64,000 bases of DNA from Metabacillus flavus (GTDB lineage: Bacteria > Bacillota > Bacilli > Bacillales > Bacillaceae): NCBI RefSeq assembly GCF_018283675.1, contig NZ_JAGVRK010000001.1, forward strand, positions 2,170,001 to 2,234,000, in the 5' to 3' direction. The notes beneath the pieces are model-generated. The model ran no database searches. It had not been told where the DNA came from and was given only the letters and a program-made list of their open reading frames with translations. How positions within the stretch are numbered: the stretch's first letter is position 1; each line of letters starts with the position of its first letter. Both the position numbers and the translations under genes were made by a program. This document shows, in pieces, positions 34,641 to 42,640 of the stretch.

Positions 34641-36909
34641 GGTTTTCCCTCAAATCTTTTAAAAGAGTGAGCGTATCCAGCTTTTGTGAGTCCATGCTGC
34701 CATCCGTTCCTATACAGGATGGACATCCATGTTCGCATGGGCACGCGTATATTAAGTCATGGCTTTCACCTACAAGCTCATGGAATTGTTCAAAAATCTT
34801 TTTCGACAGCCCTACTCCGCCGGGATACCGGTCGTAAAGGAAAACGGTCGGCAGCTCATTATGAGATGCTTTCACCTGCGGAACGACATGAAGATCAGAT
34901 GGATCGCACATTACCTTTAATGGGGCAATATGACGAAAAACGTTTGCCATTCCCATTATAGCCTCTTCCACCCGGTCCTCGGTCCAATCCCGATTGTCCA
35001 TATTCAGACTGAGCCAGGCTGAATTAGTATGAAGAATTTCTTCGGGAAGTGTGATTGGCCCTGAACCGATATTTTCATGCGTATCAAATTTAATTTTTTT
35101 AAAGATGGTTGCCATGGCCTGTACCGCTACATCTCCGAATCCGGTCTCATACTCTTCTTCACTGCCCCTTAAATCTGTTTCAAGCACCTTCAGCTGAACA
35201 GCAAGGTTTGCATCTGTATAGTAATCGGTCTTTACTTCTCTGACAAATGCTTTTTTCTCCTCCCAATCCAGAAGCTCTACCTGAAATTGAATTCCCTGGT
35301 GAAGATAGATGGCTTCATCATGAAGGAGCGTCATAGCGCTGAACCTATCCATTTCACCGATCACCTTGACCGCTGAAATATCCGACTGATCAATGATGAC
35401 CACATTTTCCTGGGATGCGGATCTAAGGGAGATATTGTGGGCGGGGAACGAGGCATTCATCCAATGGAACTGTCCCCTGTTCTGTACGAGTACATGTTCT
35501 TCAGCCAAATACTCGAGGATCTCCGTAATATCAGAATCTCCAAATGAATCCTGTTCACGAAAAGGGAGCTCAAAAGCTGCGCATTTGATGTGGTCGACTA
35601 AAACAATGAGATTATTAGGATCAATGACCGCTGTTTCAGGATTCTGTTCAAAAAAGTAATCAGGATTTTGAATGATATACTGATCCAGTGGATTGGAGCT
35701 TGCAACCATGACTATAAAGGCCTCGCCGTGACGTCTCCCGGCCCTACCCGCCTGCTGCCAGGCACTGGCGATCGTCCCTGGATAGCCGGTCATAATGCAC
35801 GTCTGCAGCTGTCCGATATCCACACCCAGTTCAAGTGCATTCGTACTGACGACGCCAATAATCTCACCGGACCTTAAGCCCTTCTCAATTTCCCGCCTCT
35901 GCTTCGGCAGATAGCCGCCCCGGTAGCCTCTGATGGTTTTAGGGCCTAATTTTTTCTTAATCAGTTCCTGCAAATACGTCAGGATAATTTCAACCCGTAC
36001 CCTGCTTCTTGCAAAAACGATGGTTTGTATGCCATTGCTCAGGAAATGTCCGGCAAGGTCGCGGACCTCGAGAGTAGCGCTTTTGCGGATATTCATCGCT
36101 TTGTTCACAATCGGCGGATTATAGAACACAAAATGCTTTCTTCCTGATGGAGCTCCATTGTTGTCAATCAGCTCCATGATGCTTCCTGTAAGCCTCTCCC
36201 CAAGTTCTTTCGGGTTGGCAATGGTCGCAGATGTGCAAATAAAGACCGGCTCGCTTCCATAATACCGGCAAATCCGCATAAGTCTTCTTATCACGTTCGC
36301 CACATGGCTTCCAAATATCCCTCTGTAGGTGTGCAATTCATCAATCACAATGTATTTCAGATTTTCAAACAATGAGACCCATTTTGTATGATGGGGCAGT
36401 ATCGCAGAATGAAGCATATCCGGGTTCGTCATGACGATATGTCCAGCCTTTCGGATTACCTGCCGAATTGCCGGCGAAGTGTCTCCATCATATGTATATG
36501 AGTTGATGGAAGCATCCATCGACTGTATCAATTCATTCATTTCACTTTTCTGATCCTGGGCCAATGCTTTTGTCGGAAAAAGATACAGAGCCCGGCTTTC
36601 GGATTTTTCCAGGACACTTTGCAGGACAGGCAGGTTATAGCAAAGGGTTTTTCCGGATGCTGTAGGAGTAACCGCAACAAAGCTTTTTCCGTTTCTTGCT
36701 GCTGCATACGCTGTGCTTTGGTGAGTGTAGAGTTCACGAATCCCTCTCGAATGAAGGGCCTCAAGCAGCTTTGGATGCAAATCTGCCGGCATAGGAGCCG
36801 TTTTCGCCTCACGCGGTTCCAGCGTTCTCCAGTGAACAATCTTCTCTTTATAGGCTTCATCCTTTTTCAGCCATTCTACAAGCTGGTCCATGGTTTTTTT
36901 CTTAAACAA
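34609..36909 (-). CDS. mrfA: DEAD/DEAH-type helicase MrfA (YprA)
   Basis: About 766 residues. Walker A TPTASGKT near residue 82, DEXH motif IDELHTYRG, helicase C-terminal motif QQAGRAGRRHGEA, and a C-terminal domain (DUF1998) with four cysteines in ACPCEHGCPSCIG that bind zinc. Translocates on DNA in mitomycin C repair together with MrfB. I take TTG 36909 (6 nt after GAGGTG) as start; ATG four to nine codons later is possible. Confidence 0.93.
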   Translation of the reverse strand: MFKKKTMDQLVEWLKKDEAYKEKIVHWRTLEPREAKTAPMPADLHPKLLEALHSRGIRELYTHQSTAYAAARNGKSFVAVTPTASGKTLCYNLPVLQSVLEKSESRALYLFPTKALAQDQKSEMNELIQSMDASINSYTYDGDTSPAIRQVIRKAGHIVMTNPDMLHSAILPHHTKWVSLFENLKYIVIDELHTYRGIFGSHVANVIRRLMRICRYYGSEPVFICTSATIANPKELGERLTGSIMELIDNNGAPSGRKHFVFYNPPIVNKAMNIRKSATLEVRDLAGHFLSNGIQTIVFARSRVRVEIILTYLQELIKKKLGPKTIRGYRGGYLPKQRREIEKGLRSGEIIGVVSTNALELGVDIGQLQTCIMTGYPGTIASAWQQAGRAGRRHGEAFIVMVASSNPLDQYIIQNPDYFFEQNPETAVIDPNNLIVLVDHIKCAAFELPFREQDSFGDSDITEILEYLAEEHVLVQNRGQFHWMNASFPAHNISLRSASQENVVIIDQSDISAVKVIGEMDRFSAMTLLHDEAIYLHQGIQFQVELLDWEEKKAFVREVKTDYYTDANLAVQLKVLETDLRGSEEEYETGFGDVAVQAMATIFKKIKFDTHENIGSGPITLPEEILHTNSAWLSLNMDNRDWTEDRVEEAIMGMANVFRHIAPLKVMCDPSDLHVVPQVKASHNELPTVFLYDRYPGGVGLSKKIFEQFHELVGESHDLIYACPCEHGCPSCIGTDGSMDSQKLDTLTLLKDLRENHVFEKQIEPS

Positions 36910-36971
36910 TACGATCACCTCTTTCCTGCTATTGTATCGAATACACGTTCGTTTTCATATACTTTTTAATG

Positions 36972-36996
36972 AAAAAGGCCCCTTTTCAGGGAGCCT
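36972..36996 (-). terminator. Terminator of the IIA gene
   Basis: Stem GGCTCC / GGGGCC (one G-U), then TTTTTC on the minus strand. Confidence 0.7.
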
Positions 36997-37005
36997 CAGC
37001 TATAT

Positions 37006-37506
37006 TTATTTTGCTTTCACTACGAAAATTTTAGTTTTGCCTTCATCCGTTTCCTGAGATTCAGCTTTTTCAACCGATTCCAGAATGTCGCCATTGGTGA
37101 TCACGATCGGAGTAATGGTACTTGATGCTTTCTCGTTAATTAATGAAAGATCGCAAGTAATAAGAAGGTCGCCTGCAGAAACCTTGTCCCCTTCTTTCAC
37201 ATGCGCTTCAAAGCCTTCCCCGTTCATACTGACCGTTTCAAGTCCGATATGAATAAGGAGCTCCATGCCAGTTTCTGAACGGAGACCAATCGCATGCTTC
37301 GTATGGAACAGCTGAATCACTTCACCGTTCACAGGGGCAACAACTTTTCCTTCCGCCGGAATAATGGCAGCTCCATCACCCATCATTTTCTGGGAAAATA
37401 CCGGATCGGGAACTTCTTCCAGCGTGACAAGCTTTCCCTTCATTGGAGCAAAAACGGTTTCTTCTTTTGAAACTTCTTCTTTTTTACCAAATAGTTTTTT
37501 AAACAT
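37006..37506 (-). CDS. ypqE: Glucose-type PTS enzyme IIA protein (YpqE-like)
   Basis: 166 residues, a single EIIA-Glc domain. Phospho-acceptor His86 in MELLIHIGLETV and partner His71 in FHTKHAIGL; the C-terminal pattern ITCDLSLINE is present. Accepts phosphate from HPr and passes it to a EIIBC; no permease lies nearby, so the partner is elsewhere. ATG 37506 is 7 nt after AGGAGG; the longer frame from 37560 is not coding. Confidence 0.92.
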   Translation of the reverse strand: MFKKLFGKKEEVSKEETVFAPMKGKLVTLEEVPDPVFSQKMMGDGAAIIPAEGKVVAPVNGEVIQLFHTKHAIGLRSETGMELLIHIGLETVSMNGEGFEAHVKEGDKVSAGDLLITCDLSLINEKASSTITPIVITNGDILESVEKAESQETDEGKTKIFVVKAK

Positions 37507-37706
37507 TTTTATTCCTCCTACCGGAATGGTCCTTATTAAACATACCCGGGAAATCTTCAAATAAACACTTTTTGGCGCCCCGGGCAGTCTAAAAAACGTG
37601 TATGTACAGGAATATTAAAGCACAAAGCCTTCCACGAGACAATTTATAACCATTTTTCTTTCCGTGCATATAGTAAGATAGCCCAATGAAGAGAGGTTTG
37701 AGATAA

Positions 37707-38147
37707 ATGGATGATAAAAACAAAAAAAATCAGACGCCTGAATTGCTTGGTTTTGACCTGGATCTTTCCAAGGCTGTGGATCATTTTTTTCATTCTTCGC
37801 CTGTAAAGCATTTTTTAAGGCAATTTGAAGAAGCTCTCCTTCAGAACGCTTCCTTTCCATATATAGATATGCAGGCATTTGAAACGGAAGACGAAGTGAT
37901 TGTTGAAGCAAGTCTGCCGCCTGTTACCTTAAATGATATTGATATTGAAGTAAGCGGCCGCACTTTGACGCTCGAAATTGATCATAAAGTTCAGCACTCA
38001 GCGTCCAAAGAGGAGGCTTATTATTCACAATCTACCACATACAGCCATTTTTCAAGATCGGTTTACCTTCCTGCTGAAGCAGATGACAGTCAGATGATTA
38101 CTGCTCTGCATGAAGGAAAGCTGATCATTCGTATGCCCAAAAAATGA
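37707..38147 (+). CDS. Small heat-shock protein, Hsp20/alpha-crystallin family
   Basis: 146 residues. Alpha-crystallin domain from about 45 to 140, with YIDMQAFETEDEVIVEASLP at its start and GKLIIRMPKK at the end (the IXI-like tail). Binds unfolded proteins without ATP. In B. subtilis related proteins include CotM/CotP; this could be a coat-associated member. SD GAGAGG 10 nt upstream. No CIRCE or CtsR box seen; a terminator follows directly. Confidence 0.9.
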   Translation: MDDKNKKNQTPELLGFDLDLSKAVDHFFHSSPVKHFLRQFEEALLQNASFPYIDMQAFETEDEVIVEASLPPVTLNDIDIEVSGRTLTLEIDHKVQHSASKEEAYYSQSTTYSHFSRSVYLPAEADDSQMITALHEGKLIIRMPKK

Positions 38148-38170
38148 CGCAGCCAATGCGTCTTTTTTTT
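38146..38170 (+). terminator. Terminator of the Hsp20 gene
   Basis: Stem GACGCA / TGCGTC, 5-nt loop, eight Ts. Confidence 0.85.
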
Positions 38171-38199
38171 GCATGCAGTGAACGCTTCCGCAAATACTA
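38170..38199 (+). promoter_or_regulatory. Sigma-G/F-type promoter before two small genes
   Basis: TGCATG, 17-nt spacer, AATACTA: close to the forespore consensus (gHATR ... CATnHTA), one mismatch in the -10. Twenty bases upstream of the first start. Confidence 0.5.
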
Positions 38200-38219
38200 C
38201 CTAAAGGAGGCGAATTCAT

Positions 38220-38372
38220 ATGACAAATTACAATAAGAACATGCCGGATTTTAAACAGCTGAACGATCGATTAATAGCCGAACCTTCCCCCTCCCCTTCC
38301 ATTGGAGCGGTGATTGGAAATGAGAAGCCTTCTGAACCGCTGTCAGCATTGAAGGGTAAGCAAAGGTCATGA
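38220..38372 (+). CDS. Small hydrophilic protein, 50 residues, probably sporulation-linked
   Basis: ATG 38220 is 9 nt after AAAGGAGG. The product is polar with a Pro/Ser stretch (IAEPSPSPSIG) and no membrane segment; not recognised. It overlaps the next small gene by ATGA (38369-38372), so the two are coupled. A forespore-type promoter just upstream suggests expression in the developing spore; that is inference. Confidence 0.65.
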   Translation: MTNYNKNMPDFKQLNDRLIAEPSPSPSIGAVIGNEKPSEPLSALKGKQRS

Positions 38373-38506
38373 ATAAGCCATCCATGCTTAGGAATTTTTC
38401 AGACACAGATGCTGAAAAAGTAAAGAGGGCTAACTTGCAATCAGGCTTGTCCTATAAGGAAGTCCTGAATAAACTAGCCAGCGAAATGGAATATAAGAAG
38501 CATTAA
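38369..38506 (+). CDS. Small protein, 45 residues, coupled to the preceding gene
   Basis: Starts with ATG inside the stop of the gene above. Sequence is charged and helical (LRNFSDTDAEKVKRANL, ending MEYKKH). Not recognised. A bidirectional terminator follows 6 nt after its stop, closing a two-gene unit. Confidence 0.6.
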   Translation: MNKPSMLRNFSDTDAEKVKRANLQSGLSYKEVLNKLASEMEYKKH

Positions 38507-38511
38507 TCATT

Positions 38512-38553
38512 AAATCCGGCTATCCTGTTTTTAATTAGGAAAGCCGGATTTTT
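38512..38553. terminator. Bidirectional terminator before yppG
   Basis: Stem AAATCCGGCT / AGCCGGATTT with a T-run on both sides; shared by the small genes and convergent yppG. Confidence 0.85.
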
Positions 38554-38556
38554 AAG

Positions 38557-39012
38557 CTATTTGAAAAACCCCGTCACTCCTTTGAATAAGGAACTCATTT
38601 GGTTAACAGCACTCATCATTTGCCCTGCCGTATCCATCATTTTATTGTAATCATATTGTCCATTTGATTTTTTGAATTGCGACATGACGTTTTGCATCCC
38701 TGAGCCTTGAGGCTGCTTCGGAAAGGGCCCTTGCTTCGGATATGGATAAGGGTATGGAGACTGCGGCTGAAAGGCTGTATTAGGAGTGTATTGAGCAAGA
38801 TTCTGCAAATACGGGAGTGTGGGCTGGACTGGCTGGTACTGATAAAGCTGCTGATTATAATAAGGATTCGCCTGCTGATAGGCTTCGTATGGATATGCAT
38901 GCTGCTGATAGACCGGAATCTGGCTTCCCCAGGATGCTTCTCTGCTTGTGCGTCTTCTTTTGACTCTTGGACTGTGCGCTTCACTGCCTTCTGGTCCATA
39001 TGGATAAAACAT
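38557..39012 (-). CDS. yppG: YppG-like protein (coat-type, Tyr/Pro/Gln-rich)
   Basis: 151 residues. Low-complexity region of about 75 residues ([36 protein letters not shown]) followed by a conserved C-terminal segment [22 protein letters not shown] and a phenylalanine end. Matches the YppG family found in spore-formers; composition suits a spore-coat protein but the role is unproven. Confidence 0.85.
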   Translation of the reverse strand: MFYPYGPEGSEAHSPRVKRRRTSREASWGSQIPVYQQHAYPYEAYQQANPYYNQQLYQYQPVQPTLPYLQNLAQYTPNTAFQPQSPYPYPYPKQGPFPKQPQGSGMQNVMSQFKKSNGQYDYNKMMDTAGQMMSAVNQMSSLFKGVTGFFK

Positions 39013-39131
39013 AAATACTTCCCTCCTAGTCTGGTTTACCGCTTGTCAGTTCAGTTGCTGAAAGACGGACGGATTGGGCTAATAACCAGTTTATTCACAT
39101 TCATTGTAAAGGTTCGCCGGAAGAAGAATTA

Positions 39132-39162
39132 CTCATAACACGGAAGGCAAATTCGCATACTA
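39132..39162 (+). promoter_or_regulatory. Sigma-G/F-type promoter of the 52-residue gene
   Basis: CTCATA, 18-nt spacer, CATACTA; the -10 matches the forespore sigma consensus exactly. The predicted start falls just before the ribosome binding site, so the leader would be very short. Confidence 0.55.
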
Positions 39163-39182
39163 ACTGGGAAGGAGGAGATGAA

Positions 39183-39341
39183 ATGGGCAGAGGGCAGCAT
39201 TTTAACCATAAGCAAAAAGGGCATCAATCCGAACAGCCGGAATACGGACAAAACGTTCCCCCCAAACAGGATGAAAAAAAAGGATACGCCATAGAACCAG
39301 TAGCCAGTGAAGGCGATCGTCCAGTTGAGATCAAAGAGTAA
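39183..39341 (+). CDS. Small His/Lys/Gln-rich protein, 52 residues, probably forespore-expressed
   Basis: ATG 39183 is 5-6 nt after AAGGAGGA. Hydrophilic throughout (GRGQHFNHKQKGHQSEQPEY at the start, ending GDRPVEIKE). Not recognised; the MGRG opening recalls small YfhD-like spore proteins but this is not strong. The CATACTA promoter supports expression in the forespore. Convergent with the repeat block that follows. Confidence 0.6.
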   Translation: MGRGQHFNHKQKGHQSEQPEYGQNVPPKQDEKKGYAIEPVASEGDRPVEIKE

Positions 39342-39903
39342 GCTCAAATTTTAAAGGGTAGTTGACGGAGCTGTCTAAAATGGCTTGCCAAGTGCAAAAA
39401 TATGAAAATCCGGAAGTGCTGGCACAGTATTTCCGGATTTTTGATTTCGATTAAGGAGTATGGTGTTTTTTAACATTTTTCTTTCCCCATAATTGTTAAG
39501 GCTGATTGGTGCGGGACGTGCGCAACTCCTTTAGCAGGTGCGGGACAGGTGAGACCCAGTTGTAAGCTTGCTCTGCAGAGGCTCCCAGCCCTTCCCGGAC
39601 TCCAAGCTTTTAGTCTGTATAACGAATAATGTAAAAAGGCTGTCTAAAAAGTCCTGCTGAGAGGTACAATTCAAATTGAAACCCCCGAGATGCTGTGCAT
39701 TCCGGGGGTTTCAATTTTATATTACTACTTTGAAGTAGCATAGGCAGGCTGATTGGAGCGGAAGGTGCGCGACTCCTGCGGGAGCAGCGGGACAGGTAAG
39801 ACCCTGCAGGCGCTTGCGCCGCGGAGGCTAACCGCCCGCCCCGCGGAAAGCAAGCAACCCGCAGCGGAAATCAGTTAAAACCACTCACAAATATGAGCCT
39901 CTT
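39342..39903. repeat. Composite repeat block between the small gene and yppE
   Basis: No gene. Left to right: an element end GAGCTGTCTAAAA (39368); hairpin AAATCCGGAA/TTCCGGATTT (39407-39440); a diverged GC-rich module (39500-39605); a second end GGCTGTCTAAAAAGTCCTGCTG (39641); a 15-bp hairpin arm pair AAATTGAAACCCCCG/CGGGGGTTTCAATTT (39678-39717); and a full GC-rich module (39747-39874). This looks like two related elements side by side, one older. Confidence 0.85.
39747..39874 (+). repeat. GC-rich dispersed repeat module, full copy
   Basis: GGCTGATTGGAGCGGAAGG to AGCGGAAATCAG, about 128 bp, with GCGGGAGCAGCGGGACAGG, GCAGGCGCTTGCGCCGCGG and CCGCCCGCCCCGCGGAAAG inside. Same orientation as 25633-25762. 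GCGCTTGCGC is a perfect palindrome. Confidence 0.9.
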
Positions 39904-40266
39904 TTAAGGTTTAGATTTTTCAAGCCACTCAATAACCGAGTTTACGACATAATCAACGGATTCCTTCGTGTTTTTATAACGGAGGGATTTTGCTTTCGGA
40001 TCAAAGGATTGGAGAATTTGCTGTTCGATATTATCTACAGCCGAATCGAGCTGGGAGGGATGGACGTGTTTAGGGCGATCGGTTTTATACCGTTCCGTCA
40101 AAAGGTCCTTCCAATCGTTCGCAATTTTAGATCCCTCTTCAAAAGCAGGCTTAATTTGTGCGTAAAAATCATAGGCTGTTTCTTTCTCTTTACCCTCCAT
40201 AAATCTTGCCAGGGCTTCTTCATTTATTTGTTTAAGCTTATAAGACAATTCTAATTCGATACTCAA
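39904..40266 (-). CDS. yppE: YppE-like protein (DUF1798)
   Basis: 120 residues, a helical-bundle family; conserved stretches include AYDFYAQIKPAFEEG and ESVDYVVNSVIEWLEK. Function unknown. TTG start 6 nt after AGAGGTGA. In order with yppD and yppC, as in B. subtilis. Confidence 0.87.
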   Translation of the reverse strand: MSIELELSYKLKQINEEALARFMEGKEKETAYDFYAQIKPAFEEGSKIANDWKDLLTERYKTDRPKHVHPSQLDSAVDNIEQQILQSFDPKAKSLRYKNTKESVDYVVNSVIEWLEKSKP

Positions 40267-40303
40267 ACAGGTTCACCTCTTCGAATATCATAGCAGAACG
40301 TGA

Positions 40304-40558
40304 TTATGAATGAAACGATGTATTCAAAACAAAGGAGCCCTCTATTGGCCATTTTCTTCCGGATGAAGCAAGCCTTGCTGTATATTCGATGTTATCCAGT
40401 AAATCTGCTGCTGAATTTCCTTTCGCCATTACTGCTTGCTCCTTGCTCATACTCACCGTTAAAATTGCAGAGCCAATCTTCTCTTCCAGCCTTGCCATAT
40501 CCTCTTCAATGTCTTTAAGAAGCTCCTCAATTTCTTTGCGGTCAATTAGTTTCCCCAT
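40304..40558 (-). CDS. yppD: YppD-like small protein
   Basis: 84 residues: an acidic N-terminal coiled-coil-like half (IEELLKDIEEDMARLEEKIG) and a polar tail. By position and size it corresponds to B. subtilis yppD; I am less sure of sequence identity. ATG 40558 is 9 nt after AAAGGAG. Separated from yppE by 38 nt. Confidence 0.72.
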   Translation of the reverse strand: MGKLIDRKEIEELLKDIEEDMARLEEKIGSAILTVSMSKEQAVMAKGNSAADLLDNIEYTARLASSGRKWPIEGSFVLNTSFHS

Positions 40559-40751
40559 GTCCGATCACTCCTTTCATGTTTATAAAAATTCTCTCTTTTT
40601 CTGCTCCTCCCTTCCCCGCTGACAAAACTAGAAGGGTTTCGTCAAACAAAGTATCAAGCCCCCTCAATCCACCTCTATTCGACATCCGCAGCCGCGACAA
40701 AGAGAATGAAATTTCCCCAAAGGTAAACAATAGATGCTAGGAGGTGCTAAT

Positions 40752-40850
40752 ATGAATAAAAATAAGCCGAATACTGAACAGAAAAAACAACAGAGTAAAC
40801 GTGAAACAGGAGATAAAAAACTGAATGGACAGAACCGTCCATCCGTTTAA
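40752..40850 (+). CDS. Small basic protein, 32 residues
   Basis: ATG 40752 follows AGGAGGTG by 5 nt. Composition is Lys/Asn/Gln-rich (NKNKPNTEQKKQQSKRETGD), typical of minor SASP-like or spore-associated microproteins, but no family is recognised. A terminator follows directly. Convergent with yppC. Confidence 0.6.
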   Translation: MNKNKPNTEQKKQQSKRETGDKKLNGQNRPSV

Positions 40851-40857
40851 TGTCAGC

Positions 40858-40887
40858 AGGCAGGGATTACTTCCCTGTCTTTTTTTG
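40858..40887 (+). terminator. Terminator of the 32-residue gene, overlapping the yppC end
   Basis: Stem CAGGGA / TCCCTG plus flanking pairs, 5-nt loop, seven Ts. Confidence 0.8.
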
Positions 40888-41856
40888 AACCGTCCAGAAC
40901 TCCTTAAGGAATGAAATCAGCTGCATCTGATTCCGTTTTTTTCTGTGCCAATCAGTCAATTCACTTCGCCCTCTAATAGCAGGAGCGGAATAATACTTGT
41001 TTAAGTTTTGCCCATGAAACCATTCTCGCTTTGAAACGTCTATATGATGTGGTACAGCAGGAAATGCCATCCTTAAGATGGGGGTTTGCCGTATTCTTTT
41101 ATCATCAAAGTACTGTTCATAATCAAACCTGGAGCCCGTGTGGGGAACGGCTGATGCAAATAAGAAGAAGTCATCCTTCCATCTGCTTTGAAAAAGCAGC
41201 CAGGCGAGCTTTTTGCCAAGTTCAATCCTTGAAGCTTTCCTTTTAAAGTCATAAACAGAATAACCGTATAGCTCCCCATTTAAAGTTGGAAAAAGAACTG
41301 TTGAAAAATGGAACACATCCTGAAAGCGATAAACGAATGATGTAAAGACTTCTTTTTTAAAAACCGGGTGTCTGATAACGGGATTGTGAATTAAATGCTG
41401 TTCATTGATAATCAACGAGGTTAGAATCCTCTCTTTATTCCGCTCATCCCAAAACGTTTGCCATTCTCTGATCATAAATGGAGAAACAGAAAAAGCTTTC
41501 AGGAGAGAAAAAAGCGGAAAGCCGATGATTTTCGAGTATTCATAAATAAGAAGCTGCGGAAAGGCATCAGAGAAAATCAGCCAATTGGCATCCTCATAGG
41601 TCAAAAACAGCTCCCTCCGCAATTTGTGGTCAAGGGCAGCCCTATAACACGATGAATGCAAATCGGTCATATTGTATCCTGCATTTCTGGATACCATGCT
41701 GGCCAGAAACGACCATTGAATTTCAGGATTCCGAATATAAAACTGAAAATAGGCATACGTTCTTGAGATATTGTCGTAATTGGCCCGCTCGAGCTGCTTG
41801 CGAATCTCACGCATCACGAAGGCTGCCTGCTGCTGATCGAATGCTTCCTTATCCAT
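40867..41856 (-). CDS. yppC: YppC-like protein (DUF2515)
   Basis: About 329 residues, rich in Trp, Phe and Tyr; conserved stretches [20 protein letters not shown] and [20 protein letters not shown]. Function unknown. ATG 41856 is 5 nt after GGGGTG; the frame opens at 41904 without a binding site. Divergent from recU, as in B. subtilis. Confidence 0.88.
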   Translation of the reverse strand: MDKEAFDQQQAAFVMREIRKQLERANYDNISRTYAYFQFYIRNPEIQWSFLASMVSRNAGYNMTDLHSSCYRAALDHKLRRELFLTYEDANWLIFSDAFPQLLIYEYSKIIGFPLFSLLKAFSVSPFMIREWQTFWDERNKERILTSLIINEQHLIHNPVIRHPVFKKEVFTSFVYRFQDVFHFSTVLFPTLNGELYGYSVYDFKRKASRIELGKKLAWLLFQSRWKDDFFLFASAVPHTGSRFDYEQYFDDKRIRQTPILRMAFPAVPHHIDVSKREWFHGQNLNKYYSAPAIRGRSELTDWHRKKRNQMQLISFLKEFWTVQKKTGK

Positions 41857-41983
41857 GCCTTCACCCCGATTCCTATCGTTCCCTGTTACCTTCCCAGTAA
41901 TCATGGGAAATATCTCATTTTTTTATGCGAGGGATCGATTTTCTGATATGATAGAATATAGTCTTTGCCATGGGAGGGGAAAT

Positions 41984-42586
41984 ATGACTTATCGGTATCC
42001 TAACGGTAAAATATATTCACCGGTGGAAAAAGAGAAGGATTCTGCAAAAAAAAGGAGCAATCCAATATACAGCAACCGCGGGATGACGCTTGAAGAAGAT
42101 TTAAATGAAACAAACCAGTTTTATCTGCATCGGGGAATAGCCGTTGTCCACAAAAAGCCTACACCTGTTCAAATTGTGAATGTGGATTATCCCCGCAGAA
42201 GTGCAGCTGTTATAAAAGAGGCTTATTTCAAACAATCCTCCACTACTGATTACAATGGGATCTATAAAGGCCGCTACCTGGATTTTGAAGCGAAAGAGAC
42301 GAAAAACCCGTCCTCCTTTCCGCTCCAGAATTTTCATGAGCACCAAATTACCCATATGAAGCAGGTCCTTGCTCAAGACGGTATTTGCTTCGTGATTTTG
42401 TCAGCCTTCGGGAAAATTTTTCTGCTTCCAGCCAGGCATTTAATAGGTTTTTGGGAGCGAAAAGAAAGCGGCGGCCGCAAATCCATTACAAAGGCTGAAA
42501 TTGAGGAAAACGCCATCCTTATACCTCTCGGATTCAGCCCTAGAATTCATTACATTAAGGTTTTAGACGCTCTTTATTTTAATTAG
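41984..42586 (+). CDS. recU: Holliday-junction resolvase RecU
   Basis: 200 residues. Resolves four-way junctions in recombination and helps chromosome segregation. Signatures: [58 protein letters not shown] (catalytic Asp and E-x-K), and [15 protein letters not shown] 41984 is 4 nt after GGGAGGGG. The longer frame from 41855 is not supported. First gene of the recU-ponA pair. Confidence 0.96.
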   Translation: MTYRYPNGKIYSPVEKEKDSAKKRSNPIYSNRGMTLEEDLNETNQFYLHRGIAVVHKKPTPVQIVNVDYPRRSAAVIKEAYFKQSSTTDYNGIYKGRYLDFEAKETKNPSSFPLQNFHEHQITHMKQVLAQDGICFVILSAFGKIFLLPARHLIGFWERKESGGRKSITKAEIEENAILIPLGFSPRIHYIKVLDALYFN

Positions 42587-42640
42587 ATTAGTACATGGTT
42601 AAAATACAATCATGTTTTTGCAGCGAAAGGTAGAGATCAA

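Noticed and set aside
40542-40730. 62-codon minus-strand frame above yppD
   Set aside because: It overlaps the yppD start in another frame, has no ribosome binding site and an unlikely composition.
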